From Parascedosporium putredinis (lineage: Eukaryota; Ascomycota; Sordariomycetes; Microascales; Microascaceae): a stretch of DNA of 64,000 bases. The notes beneath the pieces are model-generated. The model had not been told where the DNA came from and ran no database searches. It saw only the letters and a program-made list of their open reading frames with translations. Within the stretch, counting starts at the first letter, position 1; each line of letters starts with the position of its first letter. A program made the translations under genes and the position numbers. Positions 23,808-35,200 of this stretch are shown piece by piece. The stretch covers positions 1,054,001-1,118,000 of the forward strand of contig CASHTG010000012.1 of the NCBI GenBank assembly GCA_949357655.1. The letters are read 5' to 3'.

Positions 23808-26800
23808 TCAAGAAAAGGGGAGATGAAGTGATGCAGGCGCTGCTCAGGAAATAGGTGAGAGCTGCTTGCTACACACTTCATCCCATTCCCATGGGGTCGG
23901 CGGATAATAGGCCAGCAACCAAAGAATGTAATTCTTTCTCGAAGACATGTAGCCGAATCGCTTGCGGCCTTATTACCCACGGGCCAGCTTTGGGCAGAGA
24001 TAATCCTTCCAGCTCATGGCTCATAATCATAAGAGTGATCATTGGTGTCAGCTACACTTGGATACAAGAGGCCCTTGGAAACAGGAACATGGGTTCCCCC
24101 TGTCTGGAACCATGTCACCAGTGGTGCGGATCAAATTTATGGAGCTCAAGGATAATGCCATGGGGACGCGCTCACTCCTCGAAGGCCATCAAGCTTTGGC
24201 GAGAACATTCCAGGTTTCAATCAGGGTCCAAAATGAGATAGCTGACAATCGAGAAGCTCGAACTCGTACGCTATGCGTCGATCTTGCACCAAATTGATCA
24301 CTTGCAGAGCAATTCGAAGGATGTTGACATAGCCAAACAGGGTAAGCATCAGGATGGAGAGTCGTCCCGAGTCTCCCTTCCTTCAGTCTGAAGCAACAAC
24401 GATATACGTCCTAATCCCGCAACTGATATTGGCCAACCATCAGGAGTCAGCCCGTCGTTGCTCAGCCGTGTGCAACATTGGAGACGGAGTCGCGGGTACA
24501 GTGTAACAAGAACCATTGGAGTGACGAGGCGCTCATGTCTCTTCTACTATCCAAACCACGAGCTCGGCGAACCAAAAGATGAGGGAGTGCAAGAAGGTTA
24601 CCCTTGTTGTAACAATTGAAAAGAACCGGCCACTCAACGTCCATGGCCAACCATAGATATCGGAATCACAGGCGTCGCCCATCCCGCCCTCGAGAGTCGT
24701 CATCTGCCATTTCTTGTGGCCAGAACGCAGCCGAGGCGCCGAGGCGGAATATTCTATCATTTTTCTGCCCTCCTCGCTCGCTTCACCCTTCGTTCCGCCT
24801 ACCCCTCCCCTCTTCCTCATTCCCTCATTCCCTCTTTGCATGTATTATTCTTTGGCCGACCCTCGCCGGGTGCTCAGTTCACGGCTTGATGTCGATCAGT
24901 CGCAATGATTTGTGTTGACGCCGCCCCCAAAATTGCAGGACACGATCTTCTCGTGGGCACGTACATGGTGTCCTAGGCCCGTGTAACTCTTTCCTTGGCG
25001 CACAGATTCGGAGCGTCTTCTTCTTTTTTCCGTTCTACTTATTCGTGGCAGTAATAGCCCCATGATCTAACATTACCCTTTCACGTTTCGGATTCAAGCA
25101 ATTCCTCCTCCACGTTGTCACTGGTGCAACGACTTACGACTCACAAGCCCAGCTTCGACAACGTTGCACTTTGTGAGACGGCGAAATGTACGATGACAAG
25201 AGTGAATTAAGATAAAAACAAAATAGAGAAAATTGGACTGAGGAAACGCTCAGCTAGTTCGAGCGGCAGACGGGCAGACCTCGGAGCTTTTTACTCTCTT
25301 TTTGTTTCCCTGGCCTCACATCACAAGGTCCCAGTGGCCCTACTATTGTTGCTGCTCGTCCGGTTCAAATGCCACTTCTCGACCCGGGTTTTGCATACAT
25401 TGCGGGCCCGCCTCATCAGACGGACTTTGGTTTCTTGGGGGCCCATCATTCATGCGGAACTCCCTCCTTCCCGCCCCTCCTCTTTCTTTTGTCTTTTTAC
25501 ATGGTCGTCTTGGCAGGGACATAGTACAGCTGCCATTTCCCAAACGGAAACGTCCCCCTTCATACCGAATAATTCACCACTGCAGGAAGACCCGCTGAGA
25601 AATCGCACCACTAAGAGAAACAAAACTATGGGCTGGTCACCAAAGAACATCTAGAAGCTTTTCAAACGCTAGTATCTAGAAATTAGAGACGCGCGCCCCC
25701 GATCTGATGTTCATCCCATCTGATACGGCGCACGGCCCCTCCTTGCAAGGCCAAAGCCAAGGGTTCTTATGGGAAGACTAGATATTATGCGTCATCACGG
25801 CTATCATGTTGTGTGCCCTCTACTCCTAAGAGTCACTCCAAAGCAGCAAGGTTCGCCAAACTCAACTACAGATGAGAGCTCTAGCCTTCCCTTCCCGTCC
25901 TCCTTCGGACAATAGGCTCAGTTTGCGATGCAACGACAAGGATAACAAACACCGGCTTGGAGAGAGCTGCGGTGGCTCGAGACTTGTGGGAAAACGCCTT
26001 CATGCCATGATGCACGGACAGCATCTCCCAACTGGCTTGAATTCCGCAGGCTATTACGGACATTGAAGTTCGCTTGCTGTTAAGCCTGATCTCCTGGAGC
26101 CCAACAAGGCTAACACCAACCGCCCGGGACGCCGTTCCGAACCTGAGGAGCGGGGCATCGCGTAAAGATGGCCTGGGGCGGGTAGCGACGACGGCCGGAT
26201 GTTCACATTCCTCTATTACGCCTTTCCTCTTTCTCTTTCTCTCCAGAATCTTTGTTTGTTTAGATTCTCGGAAAGGGGAGCTGCTAAGGGTCCGTATGCA
26301 TATCTAGCTCAGCCGGAACAGATTCGTCATTCTTTCCAAAGACGGATATGTTGTTTATCGTGACTCCCATTCATTGCCTGTGGCCCATACATGGAACTAA
26401 CAAGGCACATGCACTCCCCGAAAGCTTGTTCACTGTTAGTCGAACCTATAGTGCCGACTTAGCGAGGCTTTGCGTCTGCGCAAGAAAACAGCCGCAAGGC
26501 ATCCGTAGGTCTATCAAATGGGTTTTCTTCGTAGGATACCTCTCCCTGCTAGTGTTCAAGAAAAGGGCGAAAAGGATCCAATCTTTGCAAGGCAATACAT
26601 GAAATCTTGGAACCTGAGATATCCTTGATTCCGACCGTCCATGCTTGCCGGCCAACCATGTCCTGATGTTTGGACTCACGGTTCTGGGGGCTTAGCTGAG
26701 CTTTCTCTTTCCAAGGTCGAAATAGCTGCAAGCCTTATTGCCTACTTTCGGCGTTCAGTCAAATTTTATTCCAGCGATGTAAATCAGCTAATATTGAAAC

Positions 26801-28460
26801 AATCTTTTTGGCATCCAGAAGCCTAGTTATCCATGGTTCTGCGAGCTAGAAACAGACGCCGACCCCCTGTGCACAGCGTCATTCGAATGCCACACCTACC
26901 ACACCACCAATGGTTGGCAATTCCTCCTCCGTGACTGCCCGCGGAGCAGGCAAGCTAGCAGCCTCACGAAAACGCCTTCTTGTCAGCCCCTTCAGCCCCT
27001 TGAAGCTAGTTCGGCGATTTCAATGTGCCTACTGAGGGCATTTATTATTATCGCCTCTAAAGGCCCTCGAGCCTAGTAACGTCCCAAGAAAGTGCAAGGG
27101 GGATGCAACCCGTTGCGGGATGACGTTTTCGTTGTTCGGAGCCCAACCTGAAGGGTTCGATCGACGTACAAACATGTGCCCATCTGCAGGGTATTCCGTT
27201 TTCGGTGAATGGTAATAGTGCCACATTTAAAGTGAAATCGAGGAGTTGTTCTTTTCGTCATGTTGACCTGGCATTTGCTTACTTGGCCATCCGCTTTTCG
27301 GGCTCGGACAGCTCGCTAATGCATTTTGCACGCGCGCAGATGCAGGCCCTAAAAATGGGGGAGGGAGTGAGCGAGTGGGGGAGGGGAAGAAATAAATTTG
27401 AACAACGACGAAGAGTGCTCTGAGAGCCAGCTTTCTCCACGTATCAGGACTCGGAAAGACTTGGCGCGGACATATGTCTCGCTCAACCCCTCAAGATCAA
27501 CTTTAGCGCGGTTCTAACCTCCTATAGCAAGATGGGAAAGACCTGCAAGTGGTTGATCAATAATACACTCCACGTATGCACGGATGGGTTAACCCCATGC
27601 GATCGTGAGCAACTTGCAACAACAGGGCTTGAGTCGCCACATCTTGGAGGGAAAACAAAAGCCTCTCCCCGATGCCCAGTATCAGGCGCTAGATGCGGCC
27701 TTGTGATATAGGAGAGAAGAGTACTTGCGGGGGTCCAGCGGTGGTTCTAACTTCTGGAATCCCGCAGACATTCAAGTCAGATGAACCGTTATCCAGCCGT
27801 ACCCAGTTCAGCCTATCCTCTCTTTTTCTCATGGGCTGGCTGGGCTCTGATCCCATGTTCTCGGTATATTTCAAGGCTCCGCTCATTAAGAGAGTAACGT
27901 CCTCCTACCAAAGTTCAAGAGGCCTTCTTGGGGCCTTCGACACCATCATACAGGCGTGGAAGTAATATGGCCGGAATCAAGTTATGGAATCAACTTATAC
28001 CGAAACCGTAGCGTCTTTGCTTTTTCCACGGCACTAGCAGGAAGCACGAGCAGGGGAGCGGATGGGGGAAAGAGAAGTCGTATGATACCGCCACGACGCC
28101 TCAGCTGCAACTAGAACAAGCCCAGCCGTTCTGATGCGTGGACATCCCCTCGTAGTGTAGTCTCGGATGCTTATGCGAGATATCCTTGGTTGGGCTGAAT
28201 GATGCTCAATGAATATCCTTGCTATGGTTGGAAAGTGCCTCGATCCAGACTGCTTTTTCCACCTATTCTGTTGCTCCGTCCCTGTCTTCCATTGGCTCCA
28301 TGCCGCATTTCTCCTCTTTGAGCGCCCGTACCGAGAATCTATGGACCGGGTGATCTTCACTACATCGAGTTGGTGCCGGGGAGCTTCGAGCTGGCCAGAG
28401 ACAAGGGATGGTCGACCCTCATCGAACGCTGTCTATCTTTCTACGCGCGAAACGAGGTAC

Positions 28461-30682
28461 CTAGTGCCGAAGCATGCCACCCATTGGGCCTTCGTATCGG
28501 GTCGCAGATTCAGGGTGGCAGTCCTTCAGACGCAGTGGCTCCCGAGCGGCTGTCACTTCTCCGAAGTTTCGGCCCTGGTCGGCTCCGCGGGTTCCCACGG
28601 CCGAAATATGGAGGCTTTCGGCCGCGCTAGCGGACGTTTCTAGATGCCGAGACGCCCTGGCGCTTGGGAGTTCGGGCTGGAGAGCTACTGAATGAACGCC
28701 ATATGCGCAAAGGCACTCGTTGATGAGCTTAGCAGTCTTGGTAAAGGCGTGCACGCTTTCGTGTGAGACAGCCACGTGGGCTGATGCAACGGATTTGTGT
28801 TCGTTAAGGCACCAGACGTGAAGTTCATGAACAGCGTTGACGCCAGGAATCTGATAGTGAAAAGTAAGCACTGGGTCCAAGGACGCCTTGGGATATAGCT
28901 TGCCTTTTCGAGATCACGTTTGATATCCTCCATATCAATACCGAGAGGCGCGGCCTCTAGCAGGATACTTCCGGCCCCCTTCACGAGGGAAACGCCGAGG
29001 CAAAGATCATGACGGCAATGAATAGGCTAATTGCTGGGTCAGCGTAGAACCGAGCGTTACTCGTAGACTTCCAGAGAACTAGGGCGGCGATGATAACGCC
29101 AATGTTATTGATGGCGTCCCCGATGATGTGCAGCAAAACTCCCAACATCCCCAAATCGTAGCAGGGACGTCGGGGATGGTCGGGAGCGGCGGTGTGCCGA
29201 TGATCGTGATGTTCTTGTATTGAGATTTTCTCCTGGTAAGGTGATGTCAGAAGATGAATTGCGTTATGAGGGCCCCCATCTCCATGACCGGGGTCGCTCA
29301 CCGATTCTTCATAGGCAAGAGTCGGATCCGAGTATGGCACCGCGTCCTCGGCAACGGCCGGATCTCGCTCTTCATCTCTCGTGCGGATCCGAGCTTGACC
29401 ATTTGCGTGGTTGCCCTCATGCTCATGTTGATGTCCGAAATCTGGCAAGCAACGAATATCAGACACTCAGCAACATGAGTTCGGATTCGAGACCTACCGT
29501 GAAGGAACAAAAGGGTGATGAAATTTAAGAATAGCCCCACGCTCCCAAGGATCAAGATTATGATGGGATTCTCGACCGCTACCCCCAAGTTATGTTAAGG
29601 ACAAGCCCTTCAGGGGTGAGATGAGGCAGATAACACCTTACGCTTCAGGTCGATGAACCTCTCGATAGATTGTAGGAAAATGCTCACTCCAAGAGCGAGG
29701 AGGAATACGCCGTTGAAGAAGCCTCCCAATAGCTGTCCACGCTGCCAGCCAAAGGAAAGAGACTTGGGAGTGACGGTTCGCTCCGAGAGCTAGAGAGAGG
29801 GGTGCATCATGGGTGTTAGTGGAATTCGTTACTTGCTGCCTGAGACCTGAACGCCGAGTCCCGCCGTCCCCGCCGCTCCACTTGGCCCCACATCGCGAGT
29901 TGATGATATTAGAGGCTTCTTTCGATCTATCCACACACAAGCACATCCACTTGTATATATGGTTGATAGAATCGGATGGATGTATAATATGGATCCATAT
30001 GCTTAAAGCTGGCTAGCGGGGCGTTTGTGTTTAGAGAAGATTAACCGATGCGCCATTAGAGGGCAACAGAGGAGCTGGAAAGCATAACAACTCCTCACTC
30101 ATCAGCATTGTAGCTCAGGGGTAGAGCACTGGGCTCATAACCCAGGGGACCTAGGATCGAAACCTAGCAATGCTACATCGTGTTTCTTTTTTTTTCATCC
30201 TTTTTTGTCCTGAGAAAAGGAATTGCTCTCCCTTTCTTACTTTCTTCTTTTCCAGTTTCCTTTTTCTTTTCTCGCCCATGAACGCATTTCTTGGGGAGCG
30301 TCTTGCGACAGTCTCACGCCATTTCACTCTCCTGAGGGAGAGATGACACTTACGATACATGCGACAAGCGCAACAACAAATCCGATAAGGTCGTTTAACT
30401 GTGGTTGTGAGCTGTGGATGAAGACCTAGGGCTGACCTTGACTGGCCAAAATTCAATGTTCCGTACATAATGGAAAGCGTCAGCGATGAGCGCAAGAGAG
30501 CCGGTCCTAAAGCCAACTTGATAGCTGAAGATTAGCATTGGCACTGGCAAAGAAAAGATATAAGCGCAATGGATCTTTTCTCATGGAAGGTGGAATCCCT
30601 TACATATAATCTCCACGAGGAAAAATCCTAATGATATACAAATTGTGGCAGCTAGCTTCTGTTTCTTCGTCAGGTAGGCCAT
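28461..30682 (-). CDS. Cation diffusion facilitator, Zrc1/Cot1-type zinc transporter
   Basis: CDF proteins exchange Zn2+ (also Co2+ or Cd2+) for protons; the Zrc1/Cot1 group loads zinc into the vacuole. Exon 1 (start 30682) gives MAYLTKKQKLAATICISLGF, membrane helix 1. Exon 2 (30467-30524) has SLALIADAFHY; exon 3 (30354-30398) continues LNDLIGFVVALVACI, completing the HxxxD zinc site of helix 2. Exon 4 has SFGWQRGQLLGGFFNGVFLL and IFLQSIERFIDLK. A His-rich loop follows (GHQHEHEGNHANG, HHDHRH), then GVLLHIIGDAINNIGVII with the second HxxxD. The cytosolic domain has PGVNAVHELHVWCLNEHKSV. Introns: 30399-30466, 29790-30353, 29579-29641, 29442-29497 and 28851-28904, the last with a GC donor. Exon 1 is one base out of phase with exon 2, and the frame slips again near 28982; both look like indels. 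A tRNA gene lies antisense in the 564-nt intron. Confidence 0.85.
28851..28904 (-). other. GC-AG intron in the CDF transporter gene
   Basis: On the minus strand the exon ends GAAAAG and the intron starts GCAAGC and ends ATCAG. Removing it joins DIKRDLEK to IPGVNAVHELHVW, the conserved CDF order. No GT donor fits the reading frame. Confidence 0.7.
30104..30175 (+). tRNA. tRNA-Met (anticodon CAT)
   Basis: A full cloverleaf can be folded by eye. The acceptor stem AGCATTG pairs with CAATGCT. The D arm contains TAGCTCAGGGGTAGAGCA (A box) and the anticodon stem CTGGG pairs with CCCAG around CTCATAA, anticodon CAT at 30136-30138. The T arm CCTAGGATCGAAACCTAGC carries the B box. There is no tRNA intron. 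A T run at 30187-30195 provides a Pol III terminator. The acceptor start A-U and the body fit the elongator type more than the initiator, but this needs a covariance-model check. It lies antisense inside intron 29790-30353 of the CDF gene. Confidence 0.92.
30183..30196 (+). terminator. RNA polymerase III terminator of tRNA-Met
   Basis: A T-rich run (TTTC followed by nine T) begins 8 bases after the tRNA 3' end. Confidence 0.75.
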
Positions 30683-32200
30683 TCTGAGCGGTAGTGGTGG
30701 GTTGATGAAGCTGATGGATTTGAGCAAGGAGAAAATCAAGGGAAATAAAGGAAGAGTTATGAACATGAGAAGGTATAGCGGACTGAAAGAGCATCTATCA
30801 CGTTCCTGCTCTTCCATGGTACTTGTATGCAGAGAGAGGGTCCGATGGATGATTTCCCTGCCACCCCTTTGGGCTCTGCTAACTACGTCAGGGACCGGCT
30901 TCTTGAGCCTAGGTTTCATCCGAATCCTCCTCTGTAGATGGGCCGATAGCCTTGATTACTCTGGCATCATACACGAGTGAGGTTGTTGGGCCCTCATCCG
31001 TCGCTGTGTGGACCTGCCTCCAACTCTTGTGGGTTCGGCCCTAGACGGCGACTTCACGGCTGCCACGCGCATCAGGGCGCGGGCGGGTTTATTGTGAAAC
31101 TTTACTGCTCCGTTTAGGGACCAACTTCCAAACAAAGAAGGGCATGCGTACCAAAGAAACAAGGCTGTATTTCTGGTGATGAACCGCGTGGGTGGAACCT
31201 GTTCTGTGTGCTCCTTGCTTTCCTCTTGATTTGGCCTCCATCTCCGTCATTGACACGGAGCCTGCGTTGCACTGTTTGCTGTCAACGCCGCTAACCGCTC
31301 GGGCGGGAATGGCTGTGAGATTCTGCAGACGGTTATTCAGCTCTTGCGTCACGTAGTTTGAGTTGAGCCGGTTGACGATCGGGTCAGGGAGACACGACGG
31401 GTAGAGGTAATTCTCGCGGTGGTGCCGCGCTCTACAAGCGCAACCATGCGGATAGCCTGAGATCTAACCGGAAGGAATTCTTTCGCGGGTCTCCTGTTTC
31501 CATGACCTTAAAGAAAAACAAAACATGTGCCATCTATATCCGGGGTATGCTTGCCGACCCGGCCTGGGCTTACATCGCCTCGGATTCGCATCAGGAACAG
31601 CGACGCTGGTCAAAAAGTCCGCGAGAGGCCTTACGAGCACCCGTTTAGGCAAAGTGGCAAGAAGTGGACGGCTACAGTGACGAAGGATGCCTAGAAATGG
31701 AAGGGAAACATGGGAGACCATATTGATCTTTCTTTTTCTCCTCTTCGTGTTGCCTGCCTTGTCGAAGAGAAGCAGCGGAAGGAACGAGGTGTTAGTGATA
31801 GACTTGCTTGTGACAAAGGAAACGAGTTTCTGATTAGTCATCGAACAAGAAGGAGGGTGATTGGTATTAAGGGAGGTCCTCAATGAAGGTGGCCAAGGCG
31901 GTGAAAGCTGTGGGGGCATTCTGCCGCCCATGGTCATGCTGTGCGTCTTGAGCTCTGGCAGGACAAGGACAAGAAGCCATCGCGACTTCGCATTTCGGCT
32001 GCATTTCACTTGCACGGTCACGAATTTTCGAAGCAGGCGGTTTCACTTTGACGAATTCTACAGGAGAGTCTGGCGACAACCCCGAAGCGACTCTCGTCCC
32101 GCTTCTACACTTTGTGGTTGGAGTCGGGATGTTGCCGTCAGCTGTTCGAAACCCTTCGTAGCAGCAGCACGAAACTTGCCTCTCCAAGCCGACCATCGCT
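30683..32200. promoter_or_regulatory. Divergent upstream region, CDF transporter / IML1
   Basis: These 1.5 kb lie between two divergent start codons. Minus-strand frames at 31089-31450 and 31464-32021 are open for 60-180 codons but I recognise no family and no convincing splice chain, so no gene is called. Promoters for both neighbours must lie here. Confidence 0.45.
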
Positions 32201-35200
32201 ATGCCGACCAATGCGCCCCTACCCCGTCAATTCGCAGGGCCGGAAATTGGACACCGCACCTTCGACAATTCAGTAGGGCGAGCGCAGACCGCGGCTCGAC
32301 CGACTCGCTTCACTCCCCGATACATCCTCTACCCACTCTACCGCCCGCCCCGATTCAACCAACGGTCGCAAGCGGAAGCTGGAGCGAAAATGCACGGTCA
32401 CGGTGAATGACAACTATTCCCGGGACGAAGTCCTGCTGAACCTAGATCTGCTCGGTGGCGACATAAAACCCGGGACCCTTGTCTCGATATCGGTCGTCAA
32501 GACGGAGACCGATAAGAACTCCAGCTCCCACCTGGCCAAGGCCGGATCTTCGTCTGATCATGCGCGAAACGGCAAGGCAGGGCCGGCACCGGACGCGGAA
32601 TGTGATCGGTCAAAGCATCGATATGTGTTCTATGCGAAGGATATGTCGAAAGGCCTCAAGTCACGGTATCCTCATGTCGAGGTCTACGTTGCCAAGCATA
32701 TTGCTGGCAATTTTGGCATGAGGGTGGGACACCCGTTATTCTCGCTCCGGTACGTTCTCTCCTCGGCTTGGGTTCGCGCAGGATACCTGAGCAAGCCTTG
32801 CCTGCTTTGCTAACTAATTCGGACTCTAGGTCGACGAGAACAATCCCGCCATTGATGCCTCTCACGTAGAGCTGAGTTTTCGCGACCAATATTTGTCTCG
32901 CGCCGATATGTGGAGGATGGCCGTTGGAGAACTCACCGAGAGGACCGTATACAAAGGGAATCCATATTGTTTATGGGCAGTATTAAAGCCCAGGTCACTG
33001 CTGTTTTTGTCGACGGCCACAAGGTCCATTCGGCATTCTTCTCACGCAATACCCGGCCCATTTTCCGCAGCGAATCCGCTCGATATGTTCTCTTCATTCA
33101 AATGTCCCGCGAAATGTGGGACTTCGACTCCGATGGGTCTGGCGAGATCATGTTCAACAAAGTCGTGAACGGCTTCCTCCCGGCCGTTTTCAAGAAATGG
33201 TCACTCCTCAAGGTCAGACACCTTGTTACCATTGTTCTCTTTGCCCGCGTCGAGTACGATGCCGGTCTCAGTGACGACTTGGTTTTCTCCCTCACAGACA
33301 ATCACTATTATACGGGCGTTCAGCCTTCTGGGATGAAACGGCCCTACAAGGACTTTTACCGCGTCGTCGTGAATGAGATGGCTAGCTACGAATGGGCCGC
33401 CATCTTAAAGCAGCTCAAGAAGGAATTCAACGTATTCCGTCGCGACATTAGCCTTCACCACCAGCGCCCAGATAGCAATTTTATGTCATTGGCCAGAGAC
33501 TCGAGTGGGAACTCGATTGCCCCGAGCCGAGTCAAGGCGGAGCCTTGCTTGGCCATGTACGGGAACTTTCTCGAGGCCATCAGCCTGGCTTCTTCCCAGT
33601 TCGCCCACGATTACATTGACAGGGACCTTGTGAGAACGGGTATATCAATCGTGGTAATCAGCCCCGGCCCCGGAGTTTTCGAGGTTGATTACGAAGCCCT
33701 GAGGCGGACCACCGAATCACTTGTCGGGAACGGCATAGGAATTGACTTGGTTTGCGTGCCCAAGATCCCCCTGCACTCCGTGCCTCTCTTCAAGTATCGA
33801 AATCCAGACTTTGCAGAGCTGGAGAAGTCGAGATGGCCTCAAAGCCGAGGGAGCACCCCGAGGCATGACACTCCCGTAGCCGGAAGCTACCAATCCCTCA
33901 TGGGCTCGTTGTCGCCGTCAAAGGGCCTGGACTTGCTTCATCGTGCAGAGTACTTCACCACCCACCGCGCAATTGACGAATGGTGCTATGCCCTACCACA
34001 GTGGCTCCATGTCTCCTACTGGACCGGAACCTCTGGCGATAACCTCTCGTATCAGGGAATCGCACTATCAGTGTTGGACGTTGGAGGCGAAGAAAAGAAT
34101 GGCGACGAGTTTCTGGTTCGGTGTCGGATGTATGACTTGCAGATGCGTAGCGTTCTCGAGACCAACGAGATTGAAACTGTTCCTCTCATGTCTGACCCGC
34201 ATTTCCCATCTCAAAGCCTCACGGAGAACGGAGGCGCACACCGGCCGCGCCCAACTGGTACTGACGAGATTGCGCACATCGCTCTCAGACGTGCTCCCGA
34301 TGCACTGCATGACCGCATCTATGGCTTCATCAAGTTTGTACCGGACCGTATGCTGAAGCCCGGCGAAAAGTCCATCTGGAAACAACTTCAAGACTTTGAT
34401 AATTCCCGGGCCAAGCTCCCCTCCTCTCGTCGCGTTTACCACCCGCAAAAGAACAGTCGCGAGTTGGACGATACCGCGCGGCACCAGCTCGCGGAGGATT
34501 CGGGTCTCTTCGGGACCTCTCTCCCGGAAAGGAAGCCCTCTGTGATCAAGGGCTCGAGCGCCGGTCGCAAGCTCTCAGTGAACCTGGGTGACAATACTAA
34601 AATCAGCGCCTCGCTACTGAGCCCTGTCAAGAGCACCGGCGGAGTTAGTACCATTCGCCCTGCTAGCGCGGTGCAGACGTCCTCCTCGCCGAATAAGGCG
34701 CAGAAGCTCATGCGGCACATCAGTTTGGGCCACCGCGGTTTTGGCATCGCGGCCCCCAAGGTAGCCGTCGCCGAGGTGCGCGCGGAAACTGTGAGCGCCG
34801 AGAGTTCGTTGCGTCCTGAAGCCCAGTCGCCAGCTCCTTCCTACACGGCCAGCAATCGACCATCGCTTAGTCGACGCCCGACCTCTCCGAGGTCCATTGG
34901 AAAAAGGCCCTCTCCCTTCCCCATGCAGGCCTTGAAGACGGATTCAATCGACTCTCTTGCCGGCGCAATGCCCTCCACGCCGAGTATACCCATCCCCTCA
35001 GGCCCCTTCCTGCAACCAAAAGCGGACTGGTCTACGACGTCCCCGTTGGCGCGAAAAGGCAAACGGAATGAGGATAGCGATGCCAAGTTCTCCAGCGTCC
35101 TGAGGGCAGATGACGCGAAGGTTTATACTAGCAAGCTACGGGCAGGGGCTCTTCCCGAGCTCCCTTCGGCGCCTTCCCCTGCTTCAGCCATTTTACCCTG

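Larger units (their letters stand above)
20036..28460. other. Gene-poor region upstream of LST4
   Basis: I could not support any gene over 8.4 kb on either strand. Open frames stay below about 150 codons, overlap on both strands, lack family motifs and do not chain into exons with good splice sites. Base composition is not strongly AT-rich, so I see no sign of RIP-mutated transposon remains, and no terminal repeats or transposase motifs. Small repeats occur at 22301-22321 (GAGCTGC, three copies) and 23782-23807 (AT dinucleotide). The first 660 bases are probably LST4 leader and promoter. Confidence 0.5.

Noticed and set aside
20036..28460. Remains of a transposable element
   Set aside because: I found no terminal repeats, transposase or reverse-transcriptase motifs, and no marked AT shift that would point to RIP.
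31089..31460. Minus-strand open stretch reading YLYPSCLPDPIVNRLNSNYV and onward
   Set aside because: It looked protein-like for about 60 codons, but I could not assign a family, a start codon or a convincing exon chain, and a run of this length can arise by chance.
31861..32406. Long N-terminal extension of IML1 from 31861
   Set aside because: The frame is open, but sequence before about 32235 shows no constraint and reads in both directions. The IML1 start is more likely at 32201 or 32211 with an indel.
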